Positions 27,825 through 37,657 are shown, counted from the stretch's first letter. The stretch is DNA of 37,801 nt from an uncultured Bacteroidota bacterium (GCA_902536935.1 CACAZM010000017.1:1-37801); one strand, 5' to 3'. Program-made: numbers and translations. The notes: generated from the sequence alone by a model not told the origin.

Positions 27825-28760
27825 ATGAAAGTAACCATTGTTGGCGCTGGTAATGTTGGGGCCACTTGTGCAGATGCAATTGCCTATCAAGGCATGGCGA
27901 GTGAGGTTGTTTTGCTCGACATTAAAGAGGGGTTTGCTGAGGGGAAGGCCCTCGATATCATGCAAACAGCAACTACCTTAGGATTCAATACAAAAATCAC
28001 TGGCACCACTTCAGACTATGCAAAAACAGCAAATAGCGATGTAGTTGTTATAACTTCTGGGGTTCCCCGTAAACCGGGAATGACGCGGGAGGAACTTATT
28101 AGTATCAATGCAGGAATTGTCAAAAGCGTTGCCGATCAGGTATTGAATCATTCCCCTGATACCGTTATTGTCGTTGTATCAAATCCGATGGACACCATGA
28201 CCTATTTGACGTTAAAAGCCACAGGCTTGCCAAAAAATAAAGTGATTGGCATGGGCGGAGCCCTAGACAGCAGTCGTTTTAGAACCTATTTGTCTTTGGC
28301 CTTAGATAAGCCTGCCAATGATATACACGGTATGGTCATTGGAGGTCACGGCGATACGACCATGATCCCGCTAACCCGGCTTGCCACTTACAATGGAATT
28401 CCGATTTCGACGATTCTCAGCTCAGAAAAACTAGAAGAGGTCGCTGCCGCAACAATGGTTGGAGGAGCAACTTTGACGAAGTTACTAGGTACGTCGGCAT
28501 GGTATGCGCCAGGTGCTTCAGTTGCTTACTTAGTTAATAGTATTCTACACGATCAAAAAAGAATTATTCCCTGCTCAGTGATGCTCGACGGGGATTATGG
28601 TCAGTCGGATATCTGTATCGGTGTTCCAACAATTATAGGTAAAAATGGCTGTATAAAAATCATGGATTTAAACTTGAATGATAAGGAATCAGTAAGCTTT
28701 GAAAAAAGTGCTGCAGCCGTACGTTCGATGAATGAAGCGCTATCAGAAATCCTCAAGTAA
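27825..28760 (+). CDS. mdh: Malate dehydrogenase (LDH-like type)
   Basis: Interconverts malate and oxaloacetate with NAD in the citric acid cycle. 311 residues. GAGNVG at residues 7-12 is the NAD-binding Rossmann loop. VPRKPGMTREEL carries the substrate-binding arginines of the mobile loop (first Arg of MDH-type), VVSNPMD the Asn and Asp contacts, and IGGHGDTTMIP the catalytic His. The Arg-rich loop, not Gln, points to malate rather than lactate specificity. Probably read with gyrB; secDF follows after 68 bp and has its own -7 match. Confidence 0.95.
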   Translation: MKVTIVGAGNVGATCADAIAYQGMASEVVLLDIKEGFAEGKALDIMQTATTLGFNTKITGTTSDYAKTANSDVVVITSGVPRKPGMTREELISINAGIVKSVADQVLNHSPDTVIVVVSNPMDTMTYLTLKATGLPKNKVIGMGGALDSSRFRTYLSLALDKPANDIHGMVIGGHGDTTMIPLTRLATYNGIPISTILSSEKLEEVAAATMVGGATLTKLLGTSAWYAPGASVAYLVNSILHDQKRIIPCSVMLDGDYGQSDICIGVPTIIGKNGCIKIMDLNLNDKESVSFEKSAAAVRSMNEALSEILK

Positions 28761-28793
28761 ACAAACAATTATACATGTATGAGAAGTAAGCAT

Positions 28794-28801
28794 TATATTT
28801 G
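28794..28801 (+). promoter_or_regulatory. Candidate secDF -7 element
   Basis: TATATTTG matches TAnnTTTG and lies 27 bp upstream of the secDF start. The -33 box is not clear. Confidence 0.45.
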
Positions 28802-28828
28802 CTTGCTTTTTGATTAAAACAAACGATC

Positions 28829-31777
28829 ATGCAAAATAACGGACTGGTTAAATTATTCGCCGTATTATTTGTGTTGGTAAGCATTTACCAACTCTCTTTC
28901 ACATTTATTGTCAATCGAACCGAGGATAACGCTCGTGTATATTCCTTAGAAAAGGTCGATAAAAATACCCCAAACTATTTTGACGTGCTCAATGCTATAG
29001 AACGCCAGTATCTCGACTCTGTTTCTACAGACCAGCATTTTGGGTACGCTAATGCTAAGGTCAGAGAACTCAATAAAGGTCTTGACCTGAAAGGTGGGAT
29101 TAACGTGATTCTGCAAATTTCTGTGAAAGACATTCTAAAAGGTTTAGCTGAAAACACACGAAGCCCGTTATTCAATCAGTCGCTTGCTCAAGCTGATGAA
29201 CTTCAAAAGTCATCTGACGAAAGCTATGTAGAAAGCTTTTTCTCAGCGTTTGAATCTCTTAAAGGAGATCAAAACCTGGCTAGCCCAGGTATTTTTGCAA
29301 ACCGAACTCTGAGTGACGACATTCGGATTGATATGTCCGACGACGAGGTCAAGCCAATTATTCGTACAAAAATTGACGAGTCTATTGTTTCTGCCTTTGA
29401 AGTTTTACGCAAGCGTATCGATAAGTTTGGCGTTACCCAACCAAACATTCAACGACTTGGAAATTCTGGGCGTATACTCGTCGAACTTCCAGGAGCACGT
29501 GATATTGAGCGTGTCAAAAACTTGTTACAAAGTACAGCACAACTCGAATTTTGGGAGACCGAATCAAAAGATAAGTTGACTTCCTTCTTGTTTCAAGCAA
29601 ATGAGCTTTTAAAGCAAACTGTTGTTCAGGATACTTCAGAAAAACCACAAGATGACAATTCAGAAATCGATGATTTGTTGGCTGATATTGAGGCACAGCA
29701 AGACTCGTTATCTATTATTCAAAATCCCATTTTTGATATTGTCGTTGACATCGATTTTCCTGGTCCAGTTCTTGCTCGCATTGCCGAAAAGGATAAAGGT
29801 ACTTTTGATAGCTATCTTCAGCGTTCTGAGGTGAGAAATTTATTACCAGCCGAACTGAGGTTTACCAAATTTTTATGGAGTAAATCCGACCCGAACTCTG
29901 AACTCATTGACTTGTATGCTATTCGATCCAATCGTACAAACACACCCCCACTAGGCGGTAGTGTGATTGTTGATGCACGAAGCACCTATGATCAATTCAA
30001 TTCCCCAGCTGTGAGTATGCAAATGAATGCAAAAGGAGCTCGTGCTTGGGAGGAAATGACAGGCAAAGCTTTTCGTGAAAACGGAAATATCGCTATCGTT
30101 CTCGATAACTTGGTTTACTCTGCTCCAGGTGTTTCTAAAGGTGCCATTTCAGGTGGGCGTTCAGAAATCTCAGGTCAGTTTACAGTTAATGAAGCAACTG
30201 ACTTGGCCAATGTACTACGTGCAGGTAAACTCCCAGCTGCAGCTGAGATTATCCAATCTGAAATCATTGGCCCATCTTTGGGTGCTGAAGCCATTGAAAG
30301 TGGAATCAACTCCTTTATAATCGCTTTGCTTCTCGTTTTGGTGTGGATGATGTTTTACTATGGTCGAGCAGGACTTTATGCAGATATCGCTTTGACATTA
30401 AACCTCATTTTGATTTTCGGTATCCTTGCTGGCTTAGGGGCTGTACTGACTCTACCAGGTATTGCTGGTATTGTGTTAACTATTGGAATGTCTGTTGATG
30501 CCAACGTACTGATTTTTGAGAGAATCCGTGAGGAGCTGACGCGAGAAAAAGGACTCAGACTTTCTGTTTCTGATGGATTTCAAAATGCTCTTTCATCCAT
30601 TTTAGATGCTAATATTACAACTGGTCTAACCGCATTAATTTTATTTTTATTTGGAACAGGACCCATCAAAGGATTTGCAACAACTCTTTTAATTGGTATC
30701 GCGACCTCATTATTCACAGCGATCTTTATCACAAGAATCTTAGTAGACTCTCGAGTTGCAAAAAAGAAACCACTGCATTTCTCTACCTCTGTTACCAAAA
30801 ATCTGTTTCGAAATTTGGCAATCACTTTCCTAACAAAACGAAAATTTTCCTATATACTTTCAGGTTTTCTTATTGTCATTGCAGCGGCATCTTTGTTTAC
30901 CAAAGGTCTCAACCAAGGGGTAGATTTTGTTGGTGGACGATCCTACACGGTTCGATTTGACAAAGCCATCAACTCGGCTGAAGTGCAGTCCGACCTCGTT
31001 GTGGTCTTAGGAAATGCTGAAGCGAAAATTTTTGGTAACGATAACCAACTCAAAATTACTACAAATTATAAAGTCGATGTCGAAGGTGCTGCCGTAGACG
31101 ATGAAATTCAACAGTTGATGTACGGTGCTTTACAAACCTATCTACCTGACGGTATGAGCTATGACAGTTTTGTAACCACGAGTGAAGAAAAACAAGTTGG
31201 GATTATGTCATCTATTAAAGTCGGACCAACAATAGCCGATGACATTAAAAACAATTCATTTTTAGCTGTATTTGGTTCTCTGATCGTCGTATTCTTGTAT
31301 ATTTTATTGCGTTTCAGAAAGTGGCAATTTTCTCTTGGTGCAGTTGCTGCAGTATTCCATGATGTGTTGTTGGTATTGGGGATATTTTCTTTAACCTACA
31401 CGTTTATGCCATTTAATATGGAAATCAATCAGGCCTTTATCGCTGCTATACTTACCGTGATTGGGTATTCTCTGAACGATACCGTGGTTGTATTTGACCG
31501 AATTCGTGAATATGCAAAAGCACATAGCAGTTGGCCGTATAATCAAACGGTTAATGGCGCATTGAATAGCACCTTGAGTCGAACATTGAACACTTCGTTG
31601 ACTACACTAGTGGTGTTGCTTGCTATTTTTCTGTTTGGCGGTGAAGCGATTCGTGGGTTTATGTTTGCCTTGATCGTCGGTGTGATCGTCGGTACCTATT
31701 CTTCGATGTTTATCGCAACACCAATTATGTTCGATACACTTCGCAACAAATCACTCGAAGAAAAAAAGGAGGACTAA
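28829..31777 (+). CDS. secDF: Fused protein-export membrane protein SecDF
   Basis: Uses the proton gradient to help SecYEG finish protein translocation. 982 residues: SecD followed by SecF in one chain, the usual Bacteroidota arrangement. SecD part (about 1-640): first membrane helix near residues 7-27, GLDLKGGINV near 87, the large periplasmic P1 region (with an extra acidic, Gln-rich stretch around 265-290), then five membrane helices including a stretch with ITIGMSVDANVLIFERIREE. SecF part (about 670-982): first helix, VDFVGG near 697, a short periplasmic domain, then five helices with IGYSLNDTVVVFDRIRE. Its stop overlaps the convergent lgt stop by 4 bp. Confidence 0.96.
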   Translation: MQNNGLVKLFAVLFVLVSIYQLSFTFIVNRTEDNARVYSLEKVDKNTPNYFDVLNAIERQYLDSVSTDQHFGYANAKVRELNKGLDLKGGINVILQISVKDILKGLAENTRSPLFNQSLAQADELQKSSDESYVESFFSAFESLKGDQNLASPGIFANRTLSDDIRIDMSDDEVKPIIRTKIDESIVSAFEVLRKRIDKFGVTQPNIQRLGNSGRILVELPGARDIERVKNLLQSTAQLEFWETESKDKLTSFLFQANELLKQTVVQDTSEKPQDDNSEIDDLLADIEAQQDSLSIIQNPIFDIVVDIDFPGPVLARIAEKDKGTFDSYLQRSEVRNLLPAELRFTKFLWSKSDPNSELIDLYAIRSNRTNTPPLGGSVIVDARSTYDQFNSPAVSMQMNAKGARAWEEMTGKAFRENGNIAIVLDNLVYSAPGVSKGAISGGRSEISGQFTVNEATDLANVLRAGKLPAAAEIIQSEIIGPSLGAEAIESGINSFIIALLLVLVWMMFYYGRAGLYADIALTLNLILIFGILAGLGAVLTLPGIAGIVLTIGMSVDANVLIFERIREELTREKGLRLSVSDGFQNALSSILDANITTGLTALILFLFGTGPIKGFATTLLIGIATSLFTAIFITRILVDSRVAKKKPLHFSTSVTKNLFRNLAITFLTKRKFSYILSGFLIVIAAASLFTKGLNQGVDFVGGRSYTVRFDKAINSAEVQSDLVVVLGNAEAKIFGNDNQLKITTNYKVDVEGAAVDDEIQQLMYGALQTYLPDGMSYDSFVTTSEEKQVGIMSSIKVGPTIADDIKNNSFLAVFGSLIVVFLYILLRFRKWQFSLGAVAAVFHDVLLVLGIFSLTYTFMPFNMEINQAFIAAILTVIGYSLNDTVVVFDRIREYAKAHSSWPYNQTVNGALNSTLSRTLNTSLTTLVVLLAIFLFGGEAIRGFMFALIVGVIVGTYSSMFIATPIMFDTLRNKSLEEKKED

Positions 31778-32607
31778 GCCGATTTGGCTTTTGACTGAGC
31801 TCTTCGGACAAGGTAAAACCCAATGAAAATAAGTGGGATGCTCAACCATTGTCCAGTAGAGAGCAGTCCAAGTGATGTCTCAAACCCACCTTGACTTTCT
31901 TTGACGAACTCTGCGATAAATCGCACACCAAATAACAAAACAAAAAAGGAACCAAAGAGGTAGCCAGTTTGATCTTTTCGATTGGTATTCCAATACAGAT
32001 GACGAAGGATAAGAAATACAATCAGATAGCCAAAAGACTCGTAAAGTTGTACTGGATGTCGCGGTAATATTTCTCCTCTGTTTAGGAAAACAATCCCAAA
32101 ATCGCTGTTGCTGTACAGTCCAACAATCTCAGAGTTAAAGAAGTTTCCAATACGGATAAAAATTCCTGCAAACGCTACAGTAATACCCAAACGGTCCAAA
32201 ATCCAAAGCAACGGCTTATAGGTGTATTTTCTTTGATACAAGTACAGGGAGGTGATGATCCCAATCGCAGCCCCATGACTTGCCAGTCCTCGATAACCCG
32301 TAAATTCTATTCCATCAGGGGTTACTTTTATAGGCAAAAGAATTTCGGCTAAATTGTTCTGATAATAATCCCAATTATAGAAAAACACCTCACCCAAACG
32401 TGCTCCAAGCAGTGTGCCAACGATGGTAAAAACAAACAAGGGCTCGAGATATTCTTCAGAAACTTTTTCATGGCGATAAAATTTTCGCATCATGTAGAAG
32501 CCAACCGCAAACGCAATGACAAACATCAAGCTGTAGTAATGAAGACCAAACGATCCGATTTTGAAAATGGTTTCACTAGGTGCCCATTCGAACTTGTATA
32601 AAATCAT
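31774..32607 (-). CDS. lgt: Prolipoprotein diacylglyceryl transferase
   Basis: Transfers diacylglycerol from phosphatidylglycerol to the lipobox cysteine of prolipoproteins; acts in the inner membrane. 277 residues with about seven membrane helices. The Lgt signature is present as IRIGNFFNSEIVG near residues 150-162, with FFxSE in place of the more common FINGE. The N-terminal His-containing segment is WAPSETIFKIGSFGLHYYSLMF. HPVQLYESFGYL is the conserved C-terminal His/Tyr stretch. Last gene of the folE-cysS-yidD-lgt operon (41 bp after yidD). It would process the LVIVD and Tyr/Ser-rich lipoproteins in this window. Confidence 0.95.
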   Translation of the reverse strand: MILYKFEWAPSETIFKIGSFGLHYYSLMFVIAFAVGFYMMRKFYRHEKVSEEYLEPLFVFTIVGTLLGARLGEVFFYNWDYYQNNLAEILLPIKVTPDGIEFTGYRGLASHGAAIGIITSLYLYQRKYTYKPLLWILDRLGITVAFAGIFIRIGNFFNSEIVGLYSNSDFGIVFLNRGEILPRHPVQLYESFGYLIVFLILRHLYWNTNRKDQTGYLFGSFFVLLFGVRFIAEFVKESQGGFETSLGLLSTGQWLSIPLIFIGFYLVRRAQSKAKSA

Positions 32608-32648
32608 AATTGGAATTTTTGTAAATATACTATTTTGATGTTGATCGA

Positions 32649-32870
32649 TTAGGGTACAGGGTCATAGCCATTTCCACCCCAAGGATGACATTTTACAATG
32701 CGTTTGATCGATAAGCGTAGTCCTTTCCACAACCCATGTTTTTGAAGTGATTCTGCTGCATAGTGAGAGCAACTAGGATTGAACCGGCATGTTGCTGGAA
32801 AAAACGGAGAGATCGCAGTTTGATAAATTTTGATACAGACCAAGAACGGAAAAATCAAAACCTTTCTCAC
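32649..32870 (-). CDS. yidD: Membrane protein insertion efficiency factor YidD
   Basis: 73-residue member of a small family linked to membrane protein insertion by YidC. The family motif [14 protein letters not shown] is complete, with the N-terminal amphipathic segment [21 protein letters not shown] and the C-terminal [12 protein letters not shown]. The start is GTG at 32870, whose G is shared with the last base of the cysS TAG, so translational coupling is likely. Usually yidD lies beside rpmH-rnpA-yidC; here it sits in a tRNA-ligase and lgt operon. Confidence 0.93.
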   Translation of the reverse strand: MRKVLIFPFLVCIKIYQTAISPFFPATCRFNPSCSHYAAESLQKHGLWKGLRLSIKRIVKCHPWGGNGYDPVP

Positions 32871-34348
32871 TACTTCAATGTAAAAGTGGTTTCTTGTGGA
32901 CCATCTTGTAATACAATACCAGCTTTTGATAGTTCGTCACGAATTTTGTCAGAGGTAGCAAAGTCCTTGCGTTTCCTTGCATCATTTCGCAGTTCAATCA
33001 GCAGTTGTAGGGCGTCTTCTAAATAATGATCGCCTCCTTGCTCTTCTTTGGTTAGACCGAGCACATCATGCACAAAGTTGTGAAGTGTTGTTTGTAGGGC
33101 ATTTAAATCCTCATTGCTAATGCTCTCTCTCCCATCATTGATATGTTGCACAAATTTGACCGCATCAAACAGATTAGCCATAAGGATAGGCGTATTAAAA
33201 TCGTCATTCATGGCATTGTAGCACTTTTGCCTCCATTCAACAAGATCGAAGCCAGTTGTTTCCTTAGCAGTATCGAGTGAATCGAGAAGGGATAGCCCTT
33301 GCATCAATTTTGAAAACCCTTTTTCAGAAGCAAGCATGGCATCATTGCTGAAATCAAGGACTGATCGATAATGCGCCTGAAGCATAAAAAATCGAGTGAC
33401 GGTAGGGGAGAAAGGACGCTCCATGATTTCATTTTTACCGCTGAAGATTTCATCAGGTAAAATATTATTTCCTGTACTTTTTGCCATTTTTTTACCATTC
33501 AGTGTCATCATATTTGCGTGTACCCAATAGTTGGCGGGACAGCAATTGAAAACAGCCTCATTTTGTGCGATTTCGCATTCATGATGCGGGAACTTTAGGT
33601 CTATCCCCCCACCGTGAATATCAAATTGTTTGCCAAGATACTTGGTGCTCATTGCGGTACACTCCAAATGCCAACCTGGAAAACCGTCGCCCCATGGCGA
33701 AGGCCAACGCATAATGTGTTCGGGTTGTGCTTTTTTCCATAGCGCAAAGTCTTGGGGATTACGCTTTTCGCTTTGACCACTCGTCTCACGGGTGTTGTGG
33801 ATCATGTCCTCAAGCTTTCGGCCACTTAGTTTTCCATATGTCGAACTTTCATTGAATTTGAATACATCAAAGTAAACAGAGCCCTCTTCTTCGTAAGCAA
33901 AACCAGCATCCAAAATCTGTTTGACCAACTCAATCTGTTCAGCAATATGCCCTGTAGCGGTTGGCTCAATACTTGGCGGGAGGGTGTTGAATTTGGTAAG
34001 TGTTTTGTGAAAATCAACGGTGTATTTCTGAACCACTTCCATAGGTTCAATTTCTTCTATTCTCGCTTTCTTAGCAATACGGTCTTCCCCTTCATCAGCG
34101 TCATTTTCCAGATGTCCTGCATCTGTAATATTACGCACATATCTCACATTATAACCTAAGTGCTTTAGGTATCTAAAGATGATATCAAAAGAGATAAAGG
34201 TTCTGCAATTTCCAAGGTGAACATTGTTGTAAACGGTTGGTCCACAAACGTAAATCCCAACCATATTCCTATTAATGGGCACAAATTCCTCTTTGGTTCC
34301 GCTTAAGGAATTATAAATGTAGAGCTGATGCTCCTCTATGGGAATCAT
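32870..34348 (-). CDS. cysS: Cysteine--tRNA ligase
   Basis: Charges tRNA-Cys. 492 residues, normal. The class I HIGH motif appears as HLGN at residues 44-47, just after the zinc-binding Cys35 in CGPTVYN. KMSKS appears as KMAKSTGN near 286. Other zinc ligands are in HLECTAMS and [10 protein letters not shown]. The C-terminal region has the helical anticodon-binding domain, ending with the [21 protein letters not shown] motif. Sits 5 bp after folE and overlaps yidD by one base, so the three are one operon. Confidence 0.96.
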   Translation of the reverse strand: MIPIEEHQLYIYNSLSGTKEEFVPINRNMVGIYVCGPTVYNNVHLGNCRTFISFDIIFRYLKHLGYNVRYVRNITDAGHLENDADEGEDRIAKKARIEEIEPMEVVQKYTVDFHKTLTKFNTLPPSIEPTATGHIAEQIELVKQILDAGFAYEEEGSVYFDVFKFNESSTYGKLSGRKLEDMIHNTRETSGQSEKRNPQDFALWKKAQPEHIMRWPSPWGDGFPGWHLECTAMSTKYLGKQFDIHGGGIDLKFPHHECEIAQNEAVFNCCPANYWVHANMMTLNGKKMAKSTGNNILPDEIFSGKNEIMERPFSPTVTRFFMLQAHYRSVLDFSNDAMLASEKGFSKLMQGLSLLDSLDTAKETTGFDLVEWRQKCYNAMNDDFNTPILMANLFDAVKFVQHINDGRESISNEDLNALQTTLHNFVHDVLGLTKEEQGGDHYLEDALQLLIELRNDARKRKDFATSDKIRDELSKAGIVLQDGPQETTFTLK

Positions 34349-34353
34349 GTTTT

Positions 34354-35043
34354 TTAAAATGACGTTTCCAAACGAATATAGTCTAGAAATTCTTGTTTAA
34401 CCTCTAGATTGTTGAACGACCCACCAAACTCTGAGGTTACAGTACTGCTATCAACATCACGAATCCCTCTTGAATTGACACATAGGTGTTTTGCATCAAT
34501 CACACATGCTACATCTTTTGTTCCAAGTGCAGATTGTAGAGCTTGTACAATTTGGCGAGTTAGTCGTTCTTGAACTTGAGGTCTTCGGGCATAGTAATCA
34601 ACAATTCTATTCATTTTAGATAGACCAATTACATTTCCCTTAGAAATATATGCAATGTGTGCTTTGCCCACGATAGGTAATAAATGATGTTCACAAGTTG
34701 AATAAAGTGTAATATTTTTTTCTACCAACATTTGACCATACTCATATTTATTTTCAAACGTAGATAGTTTAGGTAAGTTTTTTGGATTTAGTCCACCAAA
34801 TATTTCCTGAACAAACATTTTTGCCACGCGGCGAGGAGTTCCACTAAGACTATCGTCTGTCATATCCATTCCTAGAGTATCTAGGATGTTGGCAACATCT
34901 TTTTCAATTCTTGCCATTTTTTCTTCGTCAGATAAATCAAAAGCATCCTCGCGGATTGGAGTTTCAACAGTAGCGCTGAAGTGATCGTCTGCATCAAAAT
35001 CGTCTATGCTGTCTTTCAGTAAATTTTCTATTTTCATAATCAT
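34354..35043 (-). CDS. folE: GTP cyclohydrolase I
   Basis: Converts GTP to 7,8-dihydroneopterin triphosphate, first step of folate synthesis. 229 residues. Zn ligands lie in [14 protein letters not shown] (Cys and His near residue 114) and in KHLCVNSRG (Cys near 185). The conserved C-terminal segment reads [19 protein letters not shown] where E. coli has MRGV; this NSRG form is the one I associate with Bacteroidota. The first 40 residues are an acidic extension before the start of the fold. Start ATG 35043 (another ATG two codons later). A -7 element lies just upstream. Head of the operon with cysS, yidD and lgt. Confidence 0.95.
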   Translation of the reverse strand: MIMKIENLLKDSIDDFDADDHFSATVETPIREDAFDLSDEEKMARIEKDVANILDTLGMDMTDDSLSGTPRRVAKMFVQEIFGGLNPKNLPKLSTFENKYEYGQMLVEKNITLYSTCEHHLLPIVGKAHIAYISKGNVIGLSKMNRIVDYYARRPQVQERLTRQIVQALQSALGTKDVACVIDAKHLCVNSRGIRDVDSSTVTSEFGGSFNNLEVKQEFLDYIRLETSF

Positions 35044-35054
35044 ATAATACTAAA

Positions 35055-35062
35055 CAAATATA
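35055..35062 (-). promoter_or_regulatory. Candidate folE -7 element
   Basis: The minus strand reads TATATTTG, a full TAnnTTTG match, ending 11 bp before the folE ATG. A short leader is predicted. Confidence 0.45.
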
Positions 35063-35096
35063 AATATTTATTAGGTATTAAAAAATTAACACAAAA

Positions 35097-36623
35097 CTAG
35101 AAATTAAAATTCCAGCTTAATGTAAAATGCTTGAAATCGATATCGTTTTCTGCAAGATCTGACAGCCCAGTATCATAGAGTTGATGGCTTCGGCGTTGCT
35201 CACTGTTTAGCACAGATAAATTGATGACACTCGATCTGAAATTAAGACCAATTCCGAAAGAATATCCCGATCGATCCCCTAGGATGCTAGTGTTTCTGTA
35301 TGGGGACTCTTCATGATGATATCCAGCCCGAAAACTTACACCGCCTTGTCGAAATTCACCCCCTATTCGGTAGCTTGATACTGAAGTCCAGCTTTGATCG
35401 ATTTCATCATTGAGAGCAATAAACACATCATTATCGTTGGGCCCAATGTGTGTGTTTTGATAGTTCTTTAAGATATAATCAAAAGATATCAACGCCCTTT
35501 TACCAAAAATATAAGCCAAACTTCCGCGTAGTTCACTTGGCGTTTTGATGGTATAATCTTCGTAAACATTTACGGTGCTGGTTAAGTCGATTACATCATT
35601 AAATGAATTTCCATCAGCATCATTTGATTGAGTTTCCAAAAACTGTGAAAACTCATCTTTCAAGGAATACCAAGTCGGCGACTTATAGCTCGCTCCCAAT
35701 CGAAAGTTTTTGTTTGGCTTGGCGATGGCACCAAATTGTAAAGATACGCCACCACCATAGGTGTAGAGATCGTTTTGAAAAAAGATTTCACGCATTGGGG
35801 AGTCTGAGTCATAGCCACTTTCTGTTGTTGAAATGATTTGACGGTATTCAATACCAGAAATATTCATGTTTGCACCTAAGTATAACCAATCATTGTATTG
35901 GCCCGAAATTGTAAATGCCATATCCCATTTGTCTCCACTTGTATGAATTTTATGATTGTGTTTAACAGAAGAATAAATCGCATTCGAAACAAATATACCA
36001 TCGTCATCAAAGTAATCAAATATATACCCTTGGTATCCTAAAAAAGCCTGTTGATATTCAAATCCATATCCAGCAGACTCTCCAAAAAATTGATAAACAT
36101 CTCTTACTGTTTCCCCATCATTCAAACCAAACAGGCCCCCATTTTTTCCAGCTGCATAATCCAGAAAATAAGTGTCCAAACCATTCTCAGAATTAGTGCC
36201 GTTAATTTGAATCGAATTGTTGTAGGAGCTTTGCATTTGTGCGTTAAATCCAAAGGCAATTTTTTTCCATGCCAAATCTGTATTGTTATTCTTCAGTATT
36301 AATACACCACCAATCTGGTTGAGCCCACTATTTCGATTTTCAGTGGGAGTAGAAGTGCCAAAATATGAAGTGTTGTTTGCAATTGATTGTGTCGATGTAC
36401 TCAAGCCAAACTGATTGGTATTGAATACGGCACTCGCTGCTGGATTGATATGAATCGCAGAAAGATTGCCACCCAAGGCGCCAAACGCACCAGACATAGC
36501 CTCAAAACGAGCGTTTCCGCTTATATTTTTCTGACTGATGACATGAACCAGATCTAAGTTTTGAGCAGGCAATGTAAAGAAGCTCAAAAAAGTAATAAAA
36601 AATGGAAGTAAATGCGTTTTCAT
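35097..36623 (-). CDS. FadL/OmpP1-like outer-membrane beta-barrel protein
   Basis: 508 residues from ATG 36623. The N-terminus MKTHLLPFFITFLSFFTLPAQ is a signal peptide; the ATG at 36641 would add six residues before it and is not preferred. After it, ISGNARFEAMSGAFGALGGNLSAIHINPAASAVF is the FadL/OmpP1 hatch-type opening with the NPA motif. The rest alternates hydrophobic and polar residues as in a beta-barrel, ending FTLSWNFNF with a C-terminal Phe. FadL proteins import hydrophobic compounds such as fatty acids or aromatics; the substrate here is unknown. It follows the Tyr/Ser-rich lipoprotein by 23 bp and is likely in one operon with it. Confidence 0.85.
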   Translation of the reverse strand: MKTHLLPFFITFLSFFTLPAQNLDLVHVISQKNISGNARFEAMSGAFGALGGNLSAIHINPAASAVFNTNQFGLSTSTQSIANNTSYFGTSTPTENRNSGLNQIGGVLILKNNNTDLAWKKIAFGFNAQMQSSYNNSIQINGTNSENGLDTYFLDYAAGKNGGLFGLNDGETVRDVYQFFGESAGYGFEYQQAFLGYQGYIFDYFDDDGIFVSNAIYSSVKHNHKIHTSGDKWDMAFTISGQYNDWLYLGANMNISGIEYRQIISTTESGYDSDSPMREIFFQNDLYTYGGGVSLQFGAIAKPNKNFRLGASYKSPTWYSLKDEFSQFLETQSNDADGNSFNDVIDLTSTVNVYEDYTIKTPSELRGSLAYIFGKRALISFDYILKNYQNTHIGPNDNDVFIALNDEIDQSWTSVSSYRIGGEFRQGGVSFRAGYHHEESPYRNTSILGDRSGYSFGIGLNFRSSVINLSVLNSEQRRSHQLYDTGLSDLAENDIDFKHFTLSWNFNF

Positions 36624-36646
36624 AATCAAGGTATTGGTCATTGATT

Positions 36647-37612
36647 TTATCTTCTTCCACTACTGGATGACCTAGACGATGATCCATTCGAGCTACTAGA
36701 GCTTCCAGAGCTGTAGGACCTATTGATTGAACTAGAGGTATTGTAGCTGTTGTTTGAAGACCTTGTCTGCCTGGATTGGTATGAATTGTTTGATCTAGAC
36801 ATGTTGCTAATATTTGAACTTGATCGATAATTTCGCTTGCTAGAGTAGTCACGCTTCATAAAATCAGAATTATTCTTTTGTTGACTTTCTCTTGTTGTCG
36901 TAGTTGTTGTGCTGTTCGAAATACGCCGTCCAACATTGTAGTTTACAGTATTGATGGTACCATTTGAAGACCGGCGTTGAATTTGGTAAGAATCCCCACT
37001 CAATGAGTTTATTGAATTACTTCTCAAATATGAAGTTCCCCTTGCGGGAGCACCTCGCCGCCCGCTACTTGCCACATATTGTTTTGGATTTATGTAGTAA
37101 CTCGATCCATAATAATGATAATAAGGGTTATAGCCATAATAGGAATAAGGATAATATGCATAATAAGGGCTGTAGTATGACCATCCATAATAAGGCTCGT
37201 AGTAATAAGACCAAGAATACCAGGGTCGATATCGATGATGTCTCCACCAAGGGCGATAATAATAGTCGTTCCAGTGATAATTATAATCATGGTAAAAACC
37301 ATGCGACCCATAGCCATATACATTAATATTGATATTATCTATATCTCGACTGCTTTGCGAGGGCGTGGAAAGCGAATCTATTTCCACATCTTGGTTATTA
37401 TCAGCCAATTCTTTTGCTTTATCTCCAAAATACTTTGTATAGTACTTGCTATCAGTGTTCTTAGTGTATTGTTTTTTAGGCGGAGGAGTATCGCCATAAA
37501 TACCGTCATTGTAGTATCCAACTGTACTGAAAGACCCACAACTAGTGATGAGAAACAAAACAGCAAACAAAGGCAACAAAAAAAATGGGGTGTTGGAAAC
37601 TTGTGTTTTCAT
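36647..37612 (-). CDS. Lipoprotein with Tyr-rich and Ser-rich low-complexity regions
   Basis: 321 residues from ATG 37612. The signal peptide ends in a lipobox with Cys25 (FLITSCGSF). About residues 90-175 are extremely rich in Tyr, Trp and His (for example YYYRPWWRHHRYRPWYSWSY). About 185-321 are rich in Ser, Arg, Asn and Thr and end SSSSGRR. No catalytic domain is recognised. I remember similar Tyr-rich hypothetical proteins, sometimes mis-annotated as vitellogenin-like or as prolyl-tRNA synthetase, next to proS in other flavobacteria; this is unverified. A TTG at 37642 would add ten residues but lies within the promoter. Divergent from proS, with overlapping -7 elements. A surface or matrix role is only an inference. 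Confidence 0.75.
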   Translation of the reverse strand: MKTQVSNTPFFLLPLFAVLFLITSCGSFSTVGYYNDGIYGDTPPPKKQYTKNTDSKYYTKYFGDKAKELADNNQDVEIDSLSTPSQSSRDIDNININVYGYGSHGFYHDYNYHWNDYYYRPWWRHHRYRPWYSWSYYYEPYYGWSYYSPYYAYYPYSYYGYNPYYHYYGSSYYINPKQYVASSGRRGAPARGTSYLRSNSINSLSGDSYQIQRRSSNGTINTVNYNVGRRISNSTTTTTTRESQQKNNSDFMKRDYSSKRNYRSSSNISNMSRSNNSYQSRQTRSSNNSYNTSSSINRSYSSGSSSSSNGSSSRSSSSGRR

Positions 37613-37639
37613 AATGACATGATTGCGGGTTAAACTCTT

Positions 37640-37647
37640 CAAATTTA
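37640..37647 (-). promoter_or_regulatory. Candidate -7 element of the lipoprotein-porin operon
   Basis: The minus strand reads TAAATTTG, a full TAnnTTTG match, 28 bp before the ATG at 37612. It lies just beside the proS -7 element on the other strand. Confidence 0.45.
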
Positions 37648-37649
37648 AT

Positions 37650-37657
37650 TAGCTTTG
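37650..37657 (+). promoter_or_regulatory. Candidate proS -7 element
   Basis: TAGCTTTG matches TAnnTTTG, 37 bp before the proS ATG. A TTA at 37630-37632 lies 17 bp upstream as a weak -33 box. Confidence 0.45.

Noticed and set aside
36502-36852. Minus-strand ORF of 116 codons spanning the lipoprotein and porin junction
   Set aside because: It overlaps both real genes in another frame, has no recognisable domain and no signal peptide.
37090-37323. Minus-strand ORF rich in Ile, Met and Thr
   Set aside because: It is another frame of the repetitive Tyr-codon block of the lipoprotein gene.
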